A DNA stretch of 64,000 bases from Denitrobacterium detoxificans (GCF_015062615.1 NZ_SUUH01000001.1:532366-596365), one strand, 5' to 3'. Shown: positions 42,765 through 52,018, counted from the stretch's first letter. Notes: generated by a model from the letters alone, not told the origin. Translations and numbers: made by a program.

Positions 42765-44348
42765 CTATGCCGCCACGCTGCCCTCCCCCGAAGAGGAAGT
42801 ATCGCTGCTGCTCTGCCCCCAGCCATAGCCGTTCTTGGAAGAACTGCTGCTAGAGAGGCTGGTGGCCTCGTCGGAGCCAAGCGTGACCTCTACCGTCTGC
42901 TCGTTACCGTCGCGCAGGAACGTAACGGTTACGGTATCGCCGGGATTATGCGAACGCACGGCGGCAATGAGGGTAGAGGAATCGGTTACCGCTGTGTCAC
43001 CCACCTTGGTGATGATGTCGCCCTCCTGGATGCCCGCATTAGACGCGGCACCGCCCGACACCACCGAGTTAACGTACGCGCCGGAATCGGTACCCAGCTT
43101 GTAGCGCTGGTTCAGCGTACTGGTGACGGAAACGGGGGCTACGCCCAGATAGGCATGCGTGGGCGTCTTGCCCTCGATGATCTGGGAGGCAATGTTCATG
43201 GCGTCGTTCACGGGAATGGCGAAACCCACGCCCGAGTAGTTGCCCGAATACGACTCGATCACGGAATTGATGCCGATGAGAGCACCATTCTCGTCGACCA
43301 AGGCACCACCGGAATTGCCGGGGTTAATGGCCGCGTCGGTCTGGATCATGTTCGTGTAAACGGTAGACGAAGACGTGCCCGAATACGAGCTATCGGAATT
43401 GCTCACGGTGATGGTGCGATTGGTGGCCGAAACGATGCCCGTTGCCACCGACTGCTCCAGACCGAACGGGCTGCCAGCCGTCATAACCCACTGGCCTTCC
43501 TTCAGCGAAGAGGAATCGCCAATCTCGATGGCGGTGAGGTCGGTTGCGTCGATCTTGATAACGGCCAGGTCGGTGGTGGAATCGTAGCCCACGACCGTGG
43601 CATCGTATTCCTGGCCGTTGGCCGTGACCTTCAGGGCGTCGGACGACTCGATGACGTGATAGTTGGTAAGGATGTAGCCATCGGTGGAGATGATTACGCC
43701 GCTACCCAGCGAAGACTGGGTGAGCGAAGAACTGGAAGAGGACGAGCCTAGCAGGCTGCCCATGCCCGACGTGTCGGTATAGACGTCGATGGCCACGATC
43801 GAAGGCAGCACCTTTTCGGCAACTGCTTCGGCCAAGGTGGCATCGTCGTCGGAAGCCGAAATGGTGGAGCTGGACGTGGAGCCCAGCGTTACCGTGGTGC
43901 TGCCCACGGAACCACCCGTTACGGCGTTGTACCCGAACAAGCAGAGGGCGGCCACGGCACATGCGCATGCAGCCCCCGCAAACGCAACTCCAAAGGTACG
44001 CCCTCCGCCTGTTTTCTGATTGCCCACGTGCGACTGAACGGACGACTGTTGCGCCGCGGGCCGCTGGTAGCCCTGCTGCGGCTGCGCTGCCGCGAAGGGC
44101 TGGCGCGCCGTTTGCTGAGCCTGCTGCGCGCCATAGGGCTGGGCGGAAGCGGGCTGAGCGCTGGGCTGCTGGTACGACGATTGCCCCGCCTGGAAGCCGC
44201 TCTGATACGCTGCCGGAGCCGGCTGCTGCGGAGCCTGCTGGCTCGGCTGCGGCTGCACGGGCTGCGCATACCCAGACTGAGGCTGGGAATTCGCGCTTGC
44301 AGGAGGAACCGGCGCACCAGGATTCTGGTTGTACTGTTCGTTACTCAC
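42765..44348 (-). CDS. HtrA/DegP-like serine protease with PDZ domain
   Basis: An envelope quality-control protease of 527 residues. The first 110 residues are a cytoplasmic Gln/Pro/Ala-rich tail, followed by one membrane helix (about 113-137) and an extracytoplasmic trypsin-like domain with H231 (LTNYHVIES), D260 (TDLAVIKID) and S346 (NPGNSGGALV). One PDZ domain follows (around 405-490), then a Ser-rich tail. The long Gln-rich cytoplasmic tail is common in actinobacterial HtrA proteins. Confidence 0.94.
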   Translation of the reverse strand: MSNEQYNQNPGAPVPPASANSQPQSGYAQPVQPQPSQQAPQQPAPAAYQSGFQAGQSSYQQPSAQPASAQPYGAQQAQQTARQPFAAAQPQQGYQRPAAQQSSVQSHVGNQKTGGGRTFGVAFAGAACACAVAALCLFGYNAVTGGSVGSTTVTLGSTSSSTISASDDDATLAEAVAEKVLPSIVAIDVYTDTSGMGSLLGSSSSSSSLTQSSLGSGVIISTDGYILTNYHVIESSDALKVTANGQEYDATVVGYDSTTDLAVIKIDATDLTAIEIGDSSSLKEGQWVMTAGSPFGLEQSVATGIVSATNRTITVSNSDSSYSGTSSSTVYTNMIQTDAAINPGNSGGALVDENGALIGINSVIESYSGNYSGVGFAIPVNDAMNIASQIIEGKTPTHAYLGVAPVSVTSTLNQRYKLGTDSGAYVNSVVSGGAASNAGIQEGDIITKVGDTAVTDSSTLIAAVRSHNPGDTVTVTFLRDGNEQTVEVTLGSDEATSLSSSSSSKNGYGWGQSSSDTSSSGEGSVAA

Positions 44349-44510
44349 GATAAGCCATCCTATCCACGGTTGACCACAACTACTGATTTCCTATTGAGAC
44401 CATACCACCACCGCCCCTTCACCAGGACGTAAGGGCAGCTCCGTAACATCTACGACACCAAGGTACACCAATGGTAGTACTACGCAAAGTTGAGGGGAAA
44501 GAAAAGAAAA

Positions 44511-44607
44511 TGGCGGAGACGTGTGCGAATCGAACACACCCGAGACATTCTGCGTGCCTCACAACGGCTTTGAAGGCCGCGGGGCCCACCAGGACCCATC
44601 CATCTCC
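44511..44607 (-). tRNA. selC: tRNA-Sec (anticodon TCA)
   Basis: A 97-nt tRNA with the diagnostic selenocysteine features: six-bp D stem (GGGTCC/GGGCCC), anticodon loop CTTCAAA with TCA, a long variable arm (GAGGCA/TGTCTC), T arm GTGTG-TTCGATT-CGCAC, acceptor GGAGATG/CGTCTCC, G discriminator and encoded CCA. A T-rich run follows. It lies 128 bp from selD on the opposite strand. Confidence 0.96.
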
Positions 44608-44735
44608 GTTACGGCGGGATGATTGTACCTCAATTAGCGAAGATGAAACCGTGATATCACAGTTTAGGAGCGATTCCCACATATCCTTTGCGCGAGCCGT
44701 AGGCTATACTCATGCCCGACGAAAGGAGGTGTCCC

Positions 44736-45830
44736 ATGGAACAGTTCGCAAGCTGCAGCATCCCCCAACCCGCATTCAAAGAAGGCGAGCGCATCAGGCT
44801 TACCAAGCTCACGCAAAAGGGCGGTTGAGCCGCGAAATGGAGTCCGGGAGACCTCCAAACGATAATGGAAAAGATTGCACCCGCCGTCTCGCCCGACCTG
44901 CTACTGGGCTTCGACACGAGCGACGATGCAGCCGTGTACAAAATCAACGATGACACGGCCGCCGTGCTCACGCTCGACTTCTTTACGCCCGTAGTCGACG
45001 ACCCGTACGAATTCGGGGCCATCGCCGCAGCCAACGCGCTTTCCGACGTGTTTGCTATGGGCGCCACGCCGCTTACCGCGCTAAACATCCTGGCCTTCCC
45101 CGTTTCCCTGGGAACCGATGTGGTGGCCGAAGTCATGCGCGGAGGCAGCGACAAGGTTCGCGAAGCCGGCGCGTTCACCGTGGGCGGGCACTCCATCGAC
45201 GACGACGAGCCCAAGTACGGCCTATCGGTCTTTGGCACGGTGCACCCCGATCGCATCATTCGCAATGCGGGAGCCCAGGAAGGCGACGTGCTGTTCTACA
45301 CGAAGACCATCGGCACGGGCATTATGAACGCGGCGTTTCGCGTGGGTCGCGAAACCGACGAAACCATGCGGCCCGTCATCGAGTCGATGATGGAACTGAA
45401 CAAGGCGGGCGCCGCAGCCATGCGCGCCATACATCCACATGCCGCCACCGACATCACCGGTTTCGGCCTGGCGGGCCATCTGCACGAGATGCTGGAGCCC
45501 AGCGGCGTTTCCGCATGCCTGAATTGGGAGAGCATTCCCCTGTTCAACAACGTGTACAAGCACTCGAGCGATTACTGCCGCCCCGGCAAGACGTTCAACA
45601 TCGTGCGCTGGGCGGAACCATTCGTAAAGCGCGGCACGCTCGACGAAATCGAATTCGACAACCGCATGGGCGTCCTATGCGACCCGCAGACCTCGGGTGG
45701 CCTGCTCGTATCCGTAGCCCCCGAAGAAGCCGATACATTCGACGAAGCCTTCTTCAATGAAACGGGCCGTCATGCCGCGCGCATTGGCGAGGTCATGGCC
45801 GGCCCGGCTGGAATGATCTTCCTTCGTTAG
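44736..45830 (+). CDS. selD: Selenide, water dikinase, itself a selenoprotein
   Basis: SelD makes selenophosphate from selenide and ATP. The gene is read through an in-frame TGA at 44826-44828 giving selenocysteine at residue 31, in TKLTQKGG-U-AAKWSPGDL, the position of the catalytic Cys17 of E. coli SelD. The second cysteine of the usual C.C motif is alanine here. Downstream are LGFDTSDDAAVYKINDDTA and the AIR-synthase-like halves, for 364 residues in all. The start follows AAAGGAGGT. If the TGA is missed, the gene appears to start at 44865 and loses its catalytic loop. A TATACT at 44705-44710 is a possible -10 box. Confidence 0.95.
44838..44857 (+). promoter_or_regulatory. Candidate SECIS hairpin of selD
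   Basis: TGGAGTC and GAC-c-TCCA form a seven-bp stem with one bulge and a CGGGA loop, 9 nt after the TGA. Position suits a bacterial SECIS, although the loop differs from the GGUCU of fdnG. Confidence 0.6.
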
Positions 45831-45841
45831 GAAGCCACAGG

Positions 45842-47200
45842 CTATTCCCCTGCGGGCTTGCCTGCCTCCCAATCCCATTCGCCCTTCAGCGTAAGCTTCT
45901 CGTACGCGGGAATGAAGATGGAAAGCAACGTGAAGATGGCGAGCAGGAACAGGTAGAAGTTGTAGGGGATCACATCGAGGATGTTCACCGCACCACCCGT
46001 AAGGCTTACCACGAGCAGGAACTGCGCACCATAGGGAATGAGCCCCTGCACGATGCACGTAAAGGTGTCCAGAATGGATGCGGTACGGCGCGGGTCGATA
46101 CGATACTTCTGGCTGATATCGCGCGCCACATCGCCATCCACCAGAATGGCGATGGTGTTGTTGGCGGTTGCGGCATCGGTAAGACCGGCCAGGGCGCACA
46201 GCCCCACCTGCGCCGAGCGCTTGCCGCGCAAGGCCCCACCAATCTTGTCGATAAGCCAGTTCAGGCCTCCATGTTCCTTGGTGAGCTCGGCAATGCCACC
46301 AATGAAGATGGAGAGGATAAACACCTCGATCATGTTCTGGAAGCCCAGCCAGATCTCGGTGGAGAAGGACAAAACGGTAAGGTCGCCATACGCAATGCCA
46401 ATGACGCCAGCCACGGCGATGCCCGAAACGAGCACCAGAAACACGTTCAGCCCCACCAGGGCGAGCACCAGAACCAGCACATAGGGCAGCACCTTCAGCA
46501 AATCGTAGCTGCCAACTTCTGCCGCACCCGTAGCGGCGATAGGCGCAAAAACGAGCATGAGAACGATGGTGAGCACCGCTGCGGGCAGCGCACAGAAGAA
46601 GTTCGCGCGGAACTTGTCCTTCAGCTCTACGCCCTGCGTGCGCGTGGAGGCGATGGTGGTGTCGGAAATCATGGACAGGTTGTCGCCGAACATAGCACCG
46701 CCAATGCACGAGGCAACCACGATGGGAAGGTCGAGACCAGCGGCATTCGCAATGCCCAGGGCAATGGGCACGAGTGCGCCGAGCGTGCCCATAGAGGTGC
46801 CCGTTGCCGTGGAGAGGAATGCCGAAATCACGAACATGCCCACGACGAGCCACGCCGGAGGCAAGAACGAAACGCACAGGTTGACCGTGGATTCGATGCC
46901 TCCCATGGCCCCCGCTACTTCGGAAAACGCGCCCGCAAGCAGGAAGATCATGAGCATGGTCATGATGTCTTCGCTACCCGCGCCACGTGCAAACGTGGCA
47001 AAGTTCTCGTGAATGCCATGGCGATGGAACAGGATAAAGGCGACGATGGCCGCCACGAACACGGCGGTAACCGCAGGAAACTGGTAAAACGCCATCTCGA
47101 CGCCCTGCGCCTGCAGGATAATCCCCGCCCCCAGATAAATGACGATAAACGTCAGGAACGGAACGAGCGCGAGCGCGCTCTTCTTATCCTTTTCCACCAT
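45842..47200 (-). CDS. NhaC-family Na+/H+ antiporter-like transporter
   Basis: The 452-residue protein has about 12 helices. STATGTSMGTLGALVPIALG and GAMFGDNLSMISDTTIASTRTQG match the NhaC/YuiF group. As the last gene of the selenium operon it may move a selenium or sulfur compound, or an organic acid, rather than sodium; this is inference from context. It ends 11 bp from the convergent selD stop codon with no terminator visible between them. Confidence 0.85.
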   Translation of the reverse strand: MVEKDKKSALALVPFLTFIVIYLGAGIILQAQGVEMAFYQFPAVTAVFVAAIVAFILFHRHGIHENFATFARGAGSEDIMTMLMIFLLAGAFSEVAGAMGGIESTVNLCVSFLPPAWLVVGMFVISAFLSTATGTSMGTLGALVPIALGIANAAGLDLPIVVASCIGGAMFGDNLSMISDTTIASTRTQGVELKDKFRANFFCALPAAVLTIVLMLVFAPIAATGAAEVGSYDLLKVLPYVLVLVLALVGLNVFLVLVSGIAVAGVIGIAYGDLTVLSFSTEIWLGFQNMIEVFILSIFIGGIAELTKEHGGLNWLIDKIGGALRGKRSAQVGLCALAGLTDAATANNTIAILVDGDVARDISQKYRIDPRRTASILDTFTCIVQGLIPYGAQFLLVVSLTGGAVNILDVIPYNFYLFLLAIFTLLSIFIPAYEKLTLKGEWDWEAGKPAGE

Positions 47201-47282
47201 GAACGATCCTTCCCGTTAAATAACACGCGCATGATTGTACTCGAGACGAGAGCAAATGACCACGCACGGCGCCCAGCAGCGC

Positions 47283-48026
47283 TTACGACAGTGCCGCCCC
47301 AATGGCACCCGCGAATCGCGCTTCGGGACACGTGGAAACCGAACGCGAAAGATGCGACGACAAGCGTTCGACCACGTAAGCGTTTTCGCACAAGCCGCCC
47401 GTAAGATAGCAATCTTGCCCCGCCATGCCGCCCGCCAGCGTGGCAACGCGCGAGCAAACCGATTCGATGACGCCATTGGCGATGTTCTCGCGCGGTTCGC
47501 CCTTGCCAATGAGGCTGATGACCTCACTTTCCGCGAAGACGGTGCACATGCTGGAAATGGGCGTGGGCTGACCCGCGCGGGCAAGGTTGGCCATCTCCTC
47601 CTGGCTGACGCCCATGCGATCGGCCATGATTTCCAGGAACTTGCCCGTGCCGGCGGCGCACTTGTCGTTCATGAGGAACTTGCGAACCTTGCCATCCACC
47701 AGCGAAATAACCTTCGTGTCCTGGCCACCCACATCGATTACCAGGCCGTTTCCGCCAAAGAGGAACGACGCTCCCCTACCATGGCAGGTGATTTCGGTTA
47801 CGTTCTTGCTTGCGTACGGCACGGCAACGCGGCCATACCCGGTGGATACCACCGAAGCCGCGCCGTCTGTGGGAAACCCCGCTTCGGCTAGACGCGCCGA
47901 AAGCCGCTCCGATGCTTCCACGCTGGAAAAGCCCGTGGGCTCCACCACGGTATAGGCCAACGCGCCATCTTGCAGCACGGCCGCCTTGGCCGCAGTACTG
48001 CCAATGTCAATGCCAATTGCGTACAT
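47283..48026 (-). CDS. BadF/HgdC-type ATPase activator of a dehydratase/double-cubane protein
   Basis: A 247-residue ASKHA ATPase that donates electrons at very low potential, driven by ATP hydrolysis. The N-terminus GIDIGSTAAKAAVLQDG and VIDVGGQDTK bind nucleotide; C123 (KCAAGTGKFLE) and C161 (SMCTVFAESEV) would hold the [4Fe-4S] cluster bridging the homodimer. AGGAG precedes the start. Its partner is the HgdB-like protein at the head of the same operon. Confidence 0.9.
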   Translation of the reverse strand: MYAIGIDIGSTAAKAAVLQDGALAYTVVEPTGFSSVEASERLSARLAEAGFPTDGAASVVSTGYGRVAVPYASKNVTEITCHGRGASFLFGGNGLVIDVGGQDTKVISLVDGKVRKFLMNDKCAAGTGKFLEIMADRMGVSQEEMANLARAGQPTPISSMCTVFAESEVISLIGKGEPRENIANGVIESVCSRVATLAGGMAGQDCYLTGGLCENAYVVERLSSHLSRSVSTCPEARFAGAIGAALS

Positions 48027-48033
48027 GGATCTC

Positions 48034-48288
48034 CTAATACAAATCTACGTGGAACACGCCCTCGTGGGCCACGCCATATTCGGCAATGCCCGCGAGCAAC
48101 GCTTCCTCATCGGCCACGGCGGCAGCCCACGAAAGCCCGCAACCTGCGGAAATCTCGCTGGGAACCGGAATCATGCGACCAGGCAGGCCATACGTGCGCG
48201 CAGCATCCTCGGCTGCCATGGCATCGCCCGTGGATGCGAACGTGATAACGACCTTGGGAGTCTTCTGGCGCTTCTGCGCAACAGGCAT
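48034..48288 (-). CDS. DUF3343 protein (selenium/sulfur carrier-like), copy 1
   Basis: A small alpha/beta protein of 84 residues with TFASTGDAMAAEDAARTYGLPGRMIPVPSEISAGCGLSWA, the pattern of DUF3343, found near SelD, YedF and CsdB-like genes in many genomes. The cysteine in ISAGCGLS is the conserved residue. The start at 48288 is preferred over a GTG at 48297, since AGGTGA lies seven bases upstream. Confidence 0.8.
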   Translation of the reverse strand: MPVAQKRQKTPKVVITFASTGDAMAAEDAARTYGLPGRMIPVPSEISAGCGLSWAAAVADEEALLAGIAEYGVAHEGVFHVDLY

Positions 48289-48316
48289 GCAATTCACCTA
48301 CTCTTGCAGCGGAATG

Positions 48317-49459
48317 CTAGGCGATCGAGGCGGCAATCTGGCGCAATGCCTGAATGCCCTCGTCGACTTCCGCTTCCGTATTGAAATATCCGAAACTGAA
48401 CCGCACCGCGCCCTGCTCGCTGGTACCCAGGGCCTCGTGCATGAGGGGAGCGCAATGGGCACCCGGACGCGTGCAAATGCCGAAATCGCGGGAAAGCACG
48501 TCGGATACGACCGACGAGTCGACATCGGCAACGTTCAGGGCAACGATGCCCACGGAATCGGCGGCGCCGCCACCGTACAGACGCACCCCGGGAATGGAAC
48601 GCGCAGCCTGCGCGAACCGTTGGGCAAGCGACTTTTCATGTGCGCATACCGCACCGACGCCCACATTCTGGATAAAGGCAACGCCCTCGGAAAGCCCCGC
48701 GATACCATGCGCGTTGAGCGTTCCCGCCTCTAAGCGCTCGGGCAGAAACAGCGGATGCTGGCGATCATAGCTATGCGTACCGCTGCCACCCACGTTGTAA
48801 TGCGGAAGGTCGATGCCCTCCGCCAGGCACAGGCCACCCGTACCCTGCGGCCCCATAAGGCCCTTATGCCCCGTGAAGGCTAGGATGTCGATGCCGCATT
48901 CTGCCATGCTCAAAGGATATGCGCCCGCCGTCTGGGCAGCATCGACGCAGATGAGCGCGCCGTGCTCATGCGCAATGCGCGCCATGCGGGCAATGTCGTA
49001 CACATCGCCCGTAAGATTGCTGGCATGCGTTACCACCGCAAGCTTAGTCTGCGGAGTGAACAGCGCATCGAACTCGTCGTACGAGATGGAACCATCAGGC
49101 GCAACGGGCAAAATGGACAGGCCCACGCCCTCCTCGTCTTGCTTGCGGTAGAGCGGGCGCAGCACAGAGTTATGCGAAGGCGCCGTGGTTACCGCATGAT
49201 CGCCCGCGCGCAGCAGACCCGAGATGACCGCATTGAGCGCCTCGGTGACGTTGAGCATAAACGCCACGTGCTTGGCACTGGGGGCGCCCAGCAGCTGGGC
49301 AATGCGCTTGCGGGCAATATAGACCGCCATGTCGGCGGAAAGCGCGGCATCATGAGCGCCACGCCCCACGCCACCAAACTGGTTGATAGCCTGGGCAACC
49401 GCCCGAGCAACCTCGGGCGGTTTCTGCATGGTGGTAGCCGCGTTATCGAAATAGATCAC
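48317..49459 (-). CDS. Cysteine desulfurase/selenocysteine lyase-family protein (EF2568 type)
   Basis: A PLP enzyme of the class V aminotransferase fold, 380 residues. K199 (FTGHKGLMG) binds PLP and C336 (RPGAHCAPL) matches the catalytic cysteine of SufS/CsdB enzymes. The Met-Ile-Tyr-Phe-Asp-Asn-Ala-Ala N-terminus is typical of the subgroup found in selenium loci. It could release sulfur or selenium from cysteine or selenocysteine for SelD. It starts with GTG and has a weak ribosome binding site. Confidence 0.88.
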   Translation of the reverse strand: MIYFDNAATTMQKPPEVARAVAQAINQFGGVGRGAHDAALSADMAVYIARKRIAQLLGAPSAKHVAFMLNVTEALNAVISGLLRAGDHAVTTAPSHNSVLRPLYRKQDEEGVGLSILPVAPDGSISYDEFDALFTPQTKLAVVTHASNLTGDVYDIARMARIAHEHGALICVDAAQTAGAYPLSMAECGIDILAFTGHKGLMGPQGTGGLCLAEGIDLPHYNVGGSGTHSYDRQHPLFLPERLEAGTLNAHGIAGLSEGVAFIQNVGVGAVCAHEKSLAQRFAQAARSIPGVRLYGGGAADSVGIVALNVADVDSSVVSDVLSRDFGICTRPGAHCAPLMHEALGTSEQGAVRFSFGYFNTEAEVDEGIQALRQIAASIA

Positions 49460-49471
49460 AGTTGCACCACG

Positions 49472-50065
49472 TTACGGACGAACGACGACGCCCGCCTCGA
49501 GCTGCTTCTGCACGATGACGTACATGTTCGTAACCTCGCCCACAGCCAGCTTGTCCTCGATGCCATAATGCTTCAGGCACGTGCCGCACGTAAGGATTTC
49601 AGTACCCGCCTGGGCAAGGGCCTTCAGGTCATCGAGAACCGGGGAGCCCTCGCAGGAAAGATGCGCGCCGCCGTTGTACAGCAGCACCGTGTCGGGCAGG
49701 GCATCCTGCTGGGTAAGCGCGAACACGAACGCCTTCATGAGGTTACCGCCCAGGACGTCGTCGCCCTGGCCCATATGCTCGCCGGAAAGCACGACCACGC
49801 GCTTGCCCGCCTGGCCAGCAGGCGCAACCTGCGCAGCCGCAGAGCCCGCCGTCTTGGTTACCTTCACCACGAACAGGTCGTCTGCCTGCTGCTCGGAAGC
49901 GAATTCGCAGTTCTGGCTCTTCGCCAGGTTCTCCAGGTTATGCACGGCCGTCTCGTTGTCGACGAGCACTTCCACCACGCCCTCATCGATGGTGCCAAGC
50001 GCCTGCTTGGTCTTCACCACGGGAATGGGGCACGCATCGCCGCGAGCATCAACTTTCAGTTCCAT
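49472..50065 (-). CDS. yedF: Selenium metabolism protein YedF
   Basis: A 197-residue two-part protein. The N-terminal TusA-like domain carries DARGDACPIPVVKTKQAL with C12, and the C-terminal DsrE-like domain has VVLSGEHMGQGDD and CGTCLKHYG near the end. Genome surveys link YedF to SelD and selenium use, though its reaction is unknown. The start at 50065 follows AAGAAGG; a longer upstream start lacks support. Confidence 0.88.
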   Translation of the reverse strand: MELKVDARGDACPIPVVKTKQALGTIDEGVVEVLVDNETAVHNLENLAKSQNCEFASEQQADDLFVVKVTKTAGSAAAQVAPAGQAGKRVVVLSGEHMGQGDDVLGGNLMKAFVFALTQQDALPDTVLLYNGGAHLSCEGSPVLDDLKALAQAGTEILTCGTCLKHYGIEDKLAVGEVTNMYVIVQKQLEAGVVVRP

Positions 50066-50101
50066 GCAAACCTTCTTTCCGTTCGCGCACCGCACGAACT
50101 A

Positions 50102-50407
50102 CTAGCAATACGTATCGCGTCGCGCGTCGAATTGACGCGGAAGCGGATTGAAACTTTCGTAGGGCAAACCGAGCTCGCCTGCCAACGATTCTAGCGCAAC
50201 GGCTTCGCTGGCAGATACGAGCACGGTTACTCCACACGACGCCTTGATTGCGCGCGGCGCCGTAGATATGCGCGTATGCAGACCCTGGCCGCGCGCAGCT
50301 TCGTGCATGGCCATGGCGTCGGTATGGCTATCGAACATCACGTAGACATCCACCACGCCGCCGCTTTCGCGACGCACGGCTTCGATGCGCTCGACCAGGC
50401 TGCTCAC
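50102..50407 (-). CDS. DUF3343 protein (selenium/sulfur carrier-like), copy 2
   Basis: A 101-residue protein with YVMFDSHTDAMAMHEAARGQGLHTRISTAPRAIKASCGVTVLV, a diverged DUF3343 pattern with the conserved cysteine in ASCGV. It ends in a C-terminal cysteine (DTYC). It starts with GTG three bases after the HgdB-like gene. The two DUF3343 copies flank yedF and the desulfurase gene in one operon. Confidence 0.78.
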   Translation of the reverse strand: MSSLVERIEAVRRESGGVVDVYVMFDSHTDAMAMHEAARGQGLHTRISTAPRAIKASCGVTVLVSASEAVALESLAGELGLPYESFNPLPRQFDARRDTYC

Positions 50408-50410
50408 CGG

Positions 50411-51688
50411 CTATTCCCCCAGCATCTCCACGAACGCGCCAATACGCGTACGCAGCTGCTCGGCGTCGTTGTCGGTGTAATCGGTTTCGATGTTGAGCAC
50501 GGGGATACCCGCCTCTTCCAGAGCGTCTTCCAGGGCAGGTGCTTCCACCTTGAACGTGGTGCAGAACTTCAGGTTCTGGTTGATCACGCCGTCGACGTGG
50601 TAATCCTTGGCCAGCTGAATGACTTCCTGAATGCGCGCTTCGTTCGGCGTAAAGCAGGCGCAGTTGATCTTCATGTAGCGCTCTGCCAGGGCCTGGAACT
50701 GGTCTTCCAGGGTGGTTGCGGAATCGTCGACCAAGTTCGTGAAGAACTTGGTTCCCGTGCAGTTTTCCTCGCACACGATAGCGGCACCCGAAGTTTCGAT
50801 GATGTGGTGCAGCTTCCAGTTGGGAATGGCCAGCGGCGTGCCCGTGAGCAGGATGCGCTTGGTGCCTGCGGGGAACACGCTTACCTTGTCGACCAGGCGC
50901 TGCTCCAGCTCGTCGGCCAGCTTGTTGGCCATCTCGGCGCAGCGAACGGGGTCATCGAAGAAGGCGATCTGCATCATGAGCAGAGCGTCGGTACCAGAAA
51001 TGGGAATGGTGTCGGGATCCTTGCGCGTTTCGTACACGCGGGCCAGCGCCTTGCGGCGGTTGTTGATGATGTCGATGGCCGCAGCCAGCTTCTCGGCCGT
51101 AAGCTCGTTGCCCGTAACCTCTTCGACGTTCTTCGCGAACAGGGCGATTTCCTGGGCGAAGCGAGCCACGTCGACATCACGCTTCATATGGGGAAGTTCC
51201 ATGATGTGCATGGGAACGTCCTTGGCCATGATCTCGTACATCTTCTTCTTGCCATCGCACGTGGTCTCGCCCACGATCTGGTCCACGATGCGGAAGAACG
51301 GGCAGGTCTTGCCCAGGCGAGCGCCCAGACTGGCCTTGATGAGCGGGCACACGTCGGCAGGCAGGTGCTTTTCGCCTTCCGGCACCCAGAACTGGCTGCC
51401 ACCGCACAGGCCCGTCACGATGCCATCGCATGCCACGACCACTTCATCGGGAACGTACGTGCAGAACGTGCCGAAAACCTTGCGGCCCTTCTTCTGCTCC
51501 TCGATGAGCTCCGCCGGGCGAATGCCGTGAACGTCGGCAACCACCATGTCCCAGAACGCCATGCCCTCGGGGCGGTTTTCCTGGGAAAGGTACACGTCGC
51601 TAAACGCAGTGGGCAGCACTGCGCACAGCTGATCGTGCGTTTCCAAATCCATTCCAAGGTCTTTCCACATAGGATGACGGTCTACCAT
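50411..51688 (-). CDS. 2-hydroxyacyl-CoA dehydratase-like/double-cubane Fe-S protein
   Basis: An HgdB/COG1775-family Fe-S protein of 425 residues. Thirteen cysteines are present, including C76, C87, C95, C114, C129, C144, C306, C310, C343, C345 and C376, consistent with the cluster ligands of single-subunit double-cubane cluster proteins. Only one subunit gene exists here, while classical dehydratases need two; no acyl-CoA genes surround it. Its activator is encoded in the same operon. AAGGAG precedes the start. Position among selenium genes suggests reduction of a small selenium or sulfur species. Confidence 0.85.
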   Translation of the reverse strand: MVDRHPMWKDLGMDLETHDQLCAVLPTAFSDVYLSQENRPEGMAFWDMVVADVHGIRPAELIEEQKKGRKVFGTFCTYVPDEVVVACDGIVTGLCGGSQFWVPEGEKHLPADVCPLIKASLGARLGKTCPFFRIVDQIVGETTCDGKKKMYEIMAKDVPMHIMELPHMKRDVDVARFAQEIALFAKNVEEVTGNELTAEKLAAAIDIINNRRKALARVYETRKDPDTIPISGTDALLMMQIAFFDDPVRCAEMANKLADELEQRLVDKVSVFPAGTKRILLTGTPLAIPNWKLHHIIETSGAAIVCEENCTGTKFFTNLVDDSATTLEDQFQALAERYMKINCACFTPNEARIQEVIQLAKDYHVDGVINQNLKFCTTFKVEAPALEDALEEAGIPVLNIETDYTDNDAEQLRTRIGAFVEMLGE

Positions 51689-52018
51689 GTGCTTCTCCTT
51701 CCGGCGCGCAACGCACTTGCGTTGGCGGCGCCTAACGCAAAATGGGGGTATGGAAAAACAGCCGCTCTCGTCTCACGGCTTTCGCGACGCCAGCAGAAAT
51801 GGCGCGCAGACAAAACATGGCATGCGATTCGCAGAATTCCCGAACGTCGGGCATCGCATTGCTGCGGTGATTATACATCCACAGCGCGCAATGGGCAGGG
51901 TTCGTACCGTTTCGCAAAAATCAAACACGCACCTGCATCAATGCGTTACGATGCTTATATTTGCAGCTAGTACTAACGCACGGCAAAGCAGCCCACGCGA
52001 TTGCAGAAGGAGCCGTTC
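51689..52018. other. Intergenic region between divergent selenium operon and selA
   Basis: No gene is supported. This must contain the promoter of the seven-gene minus-strand operon and of selA-selB. A TATATT near 51956 is a possible plus-strand -10 box; no clear operator repeat was seen. Confidence 0.45.

Noticed and set aside
50411..51688. Glutamate fermentation (2-hydroxyglutaryl-CoA dehydratase)
   Set aside because: Only one HgdB-type subunit is encoded, no HgdA, CoA-transferase or decarboxylase gene is present, and all neighbours relate to selenium.
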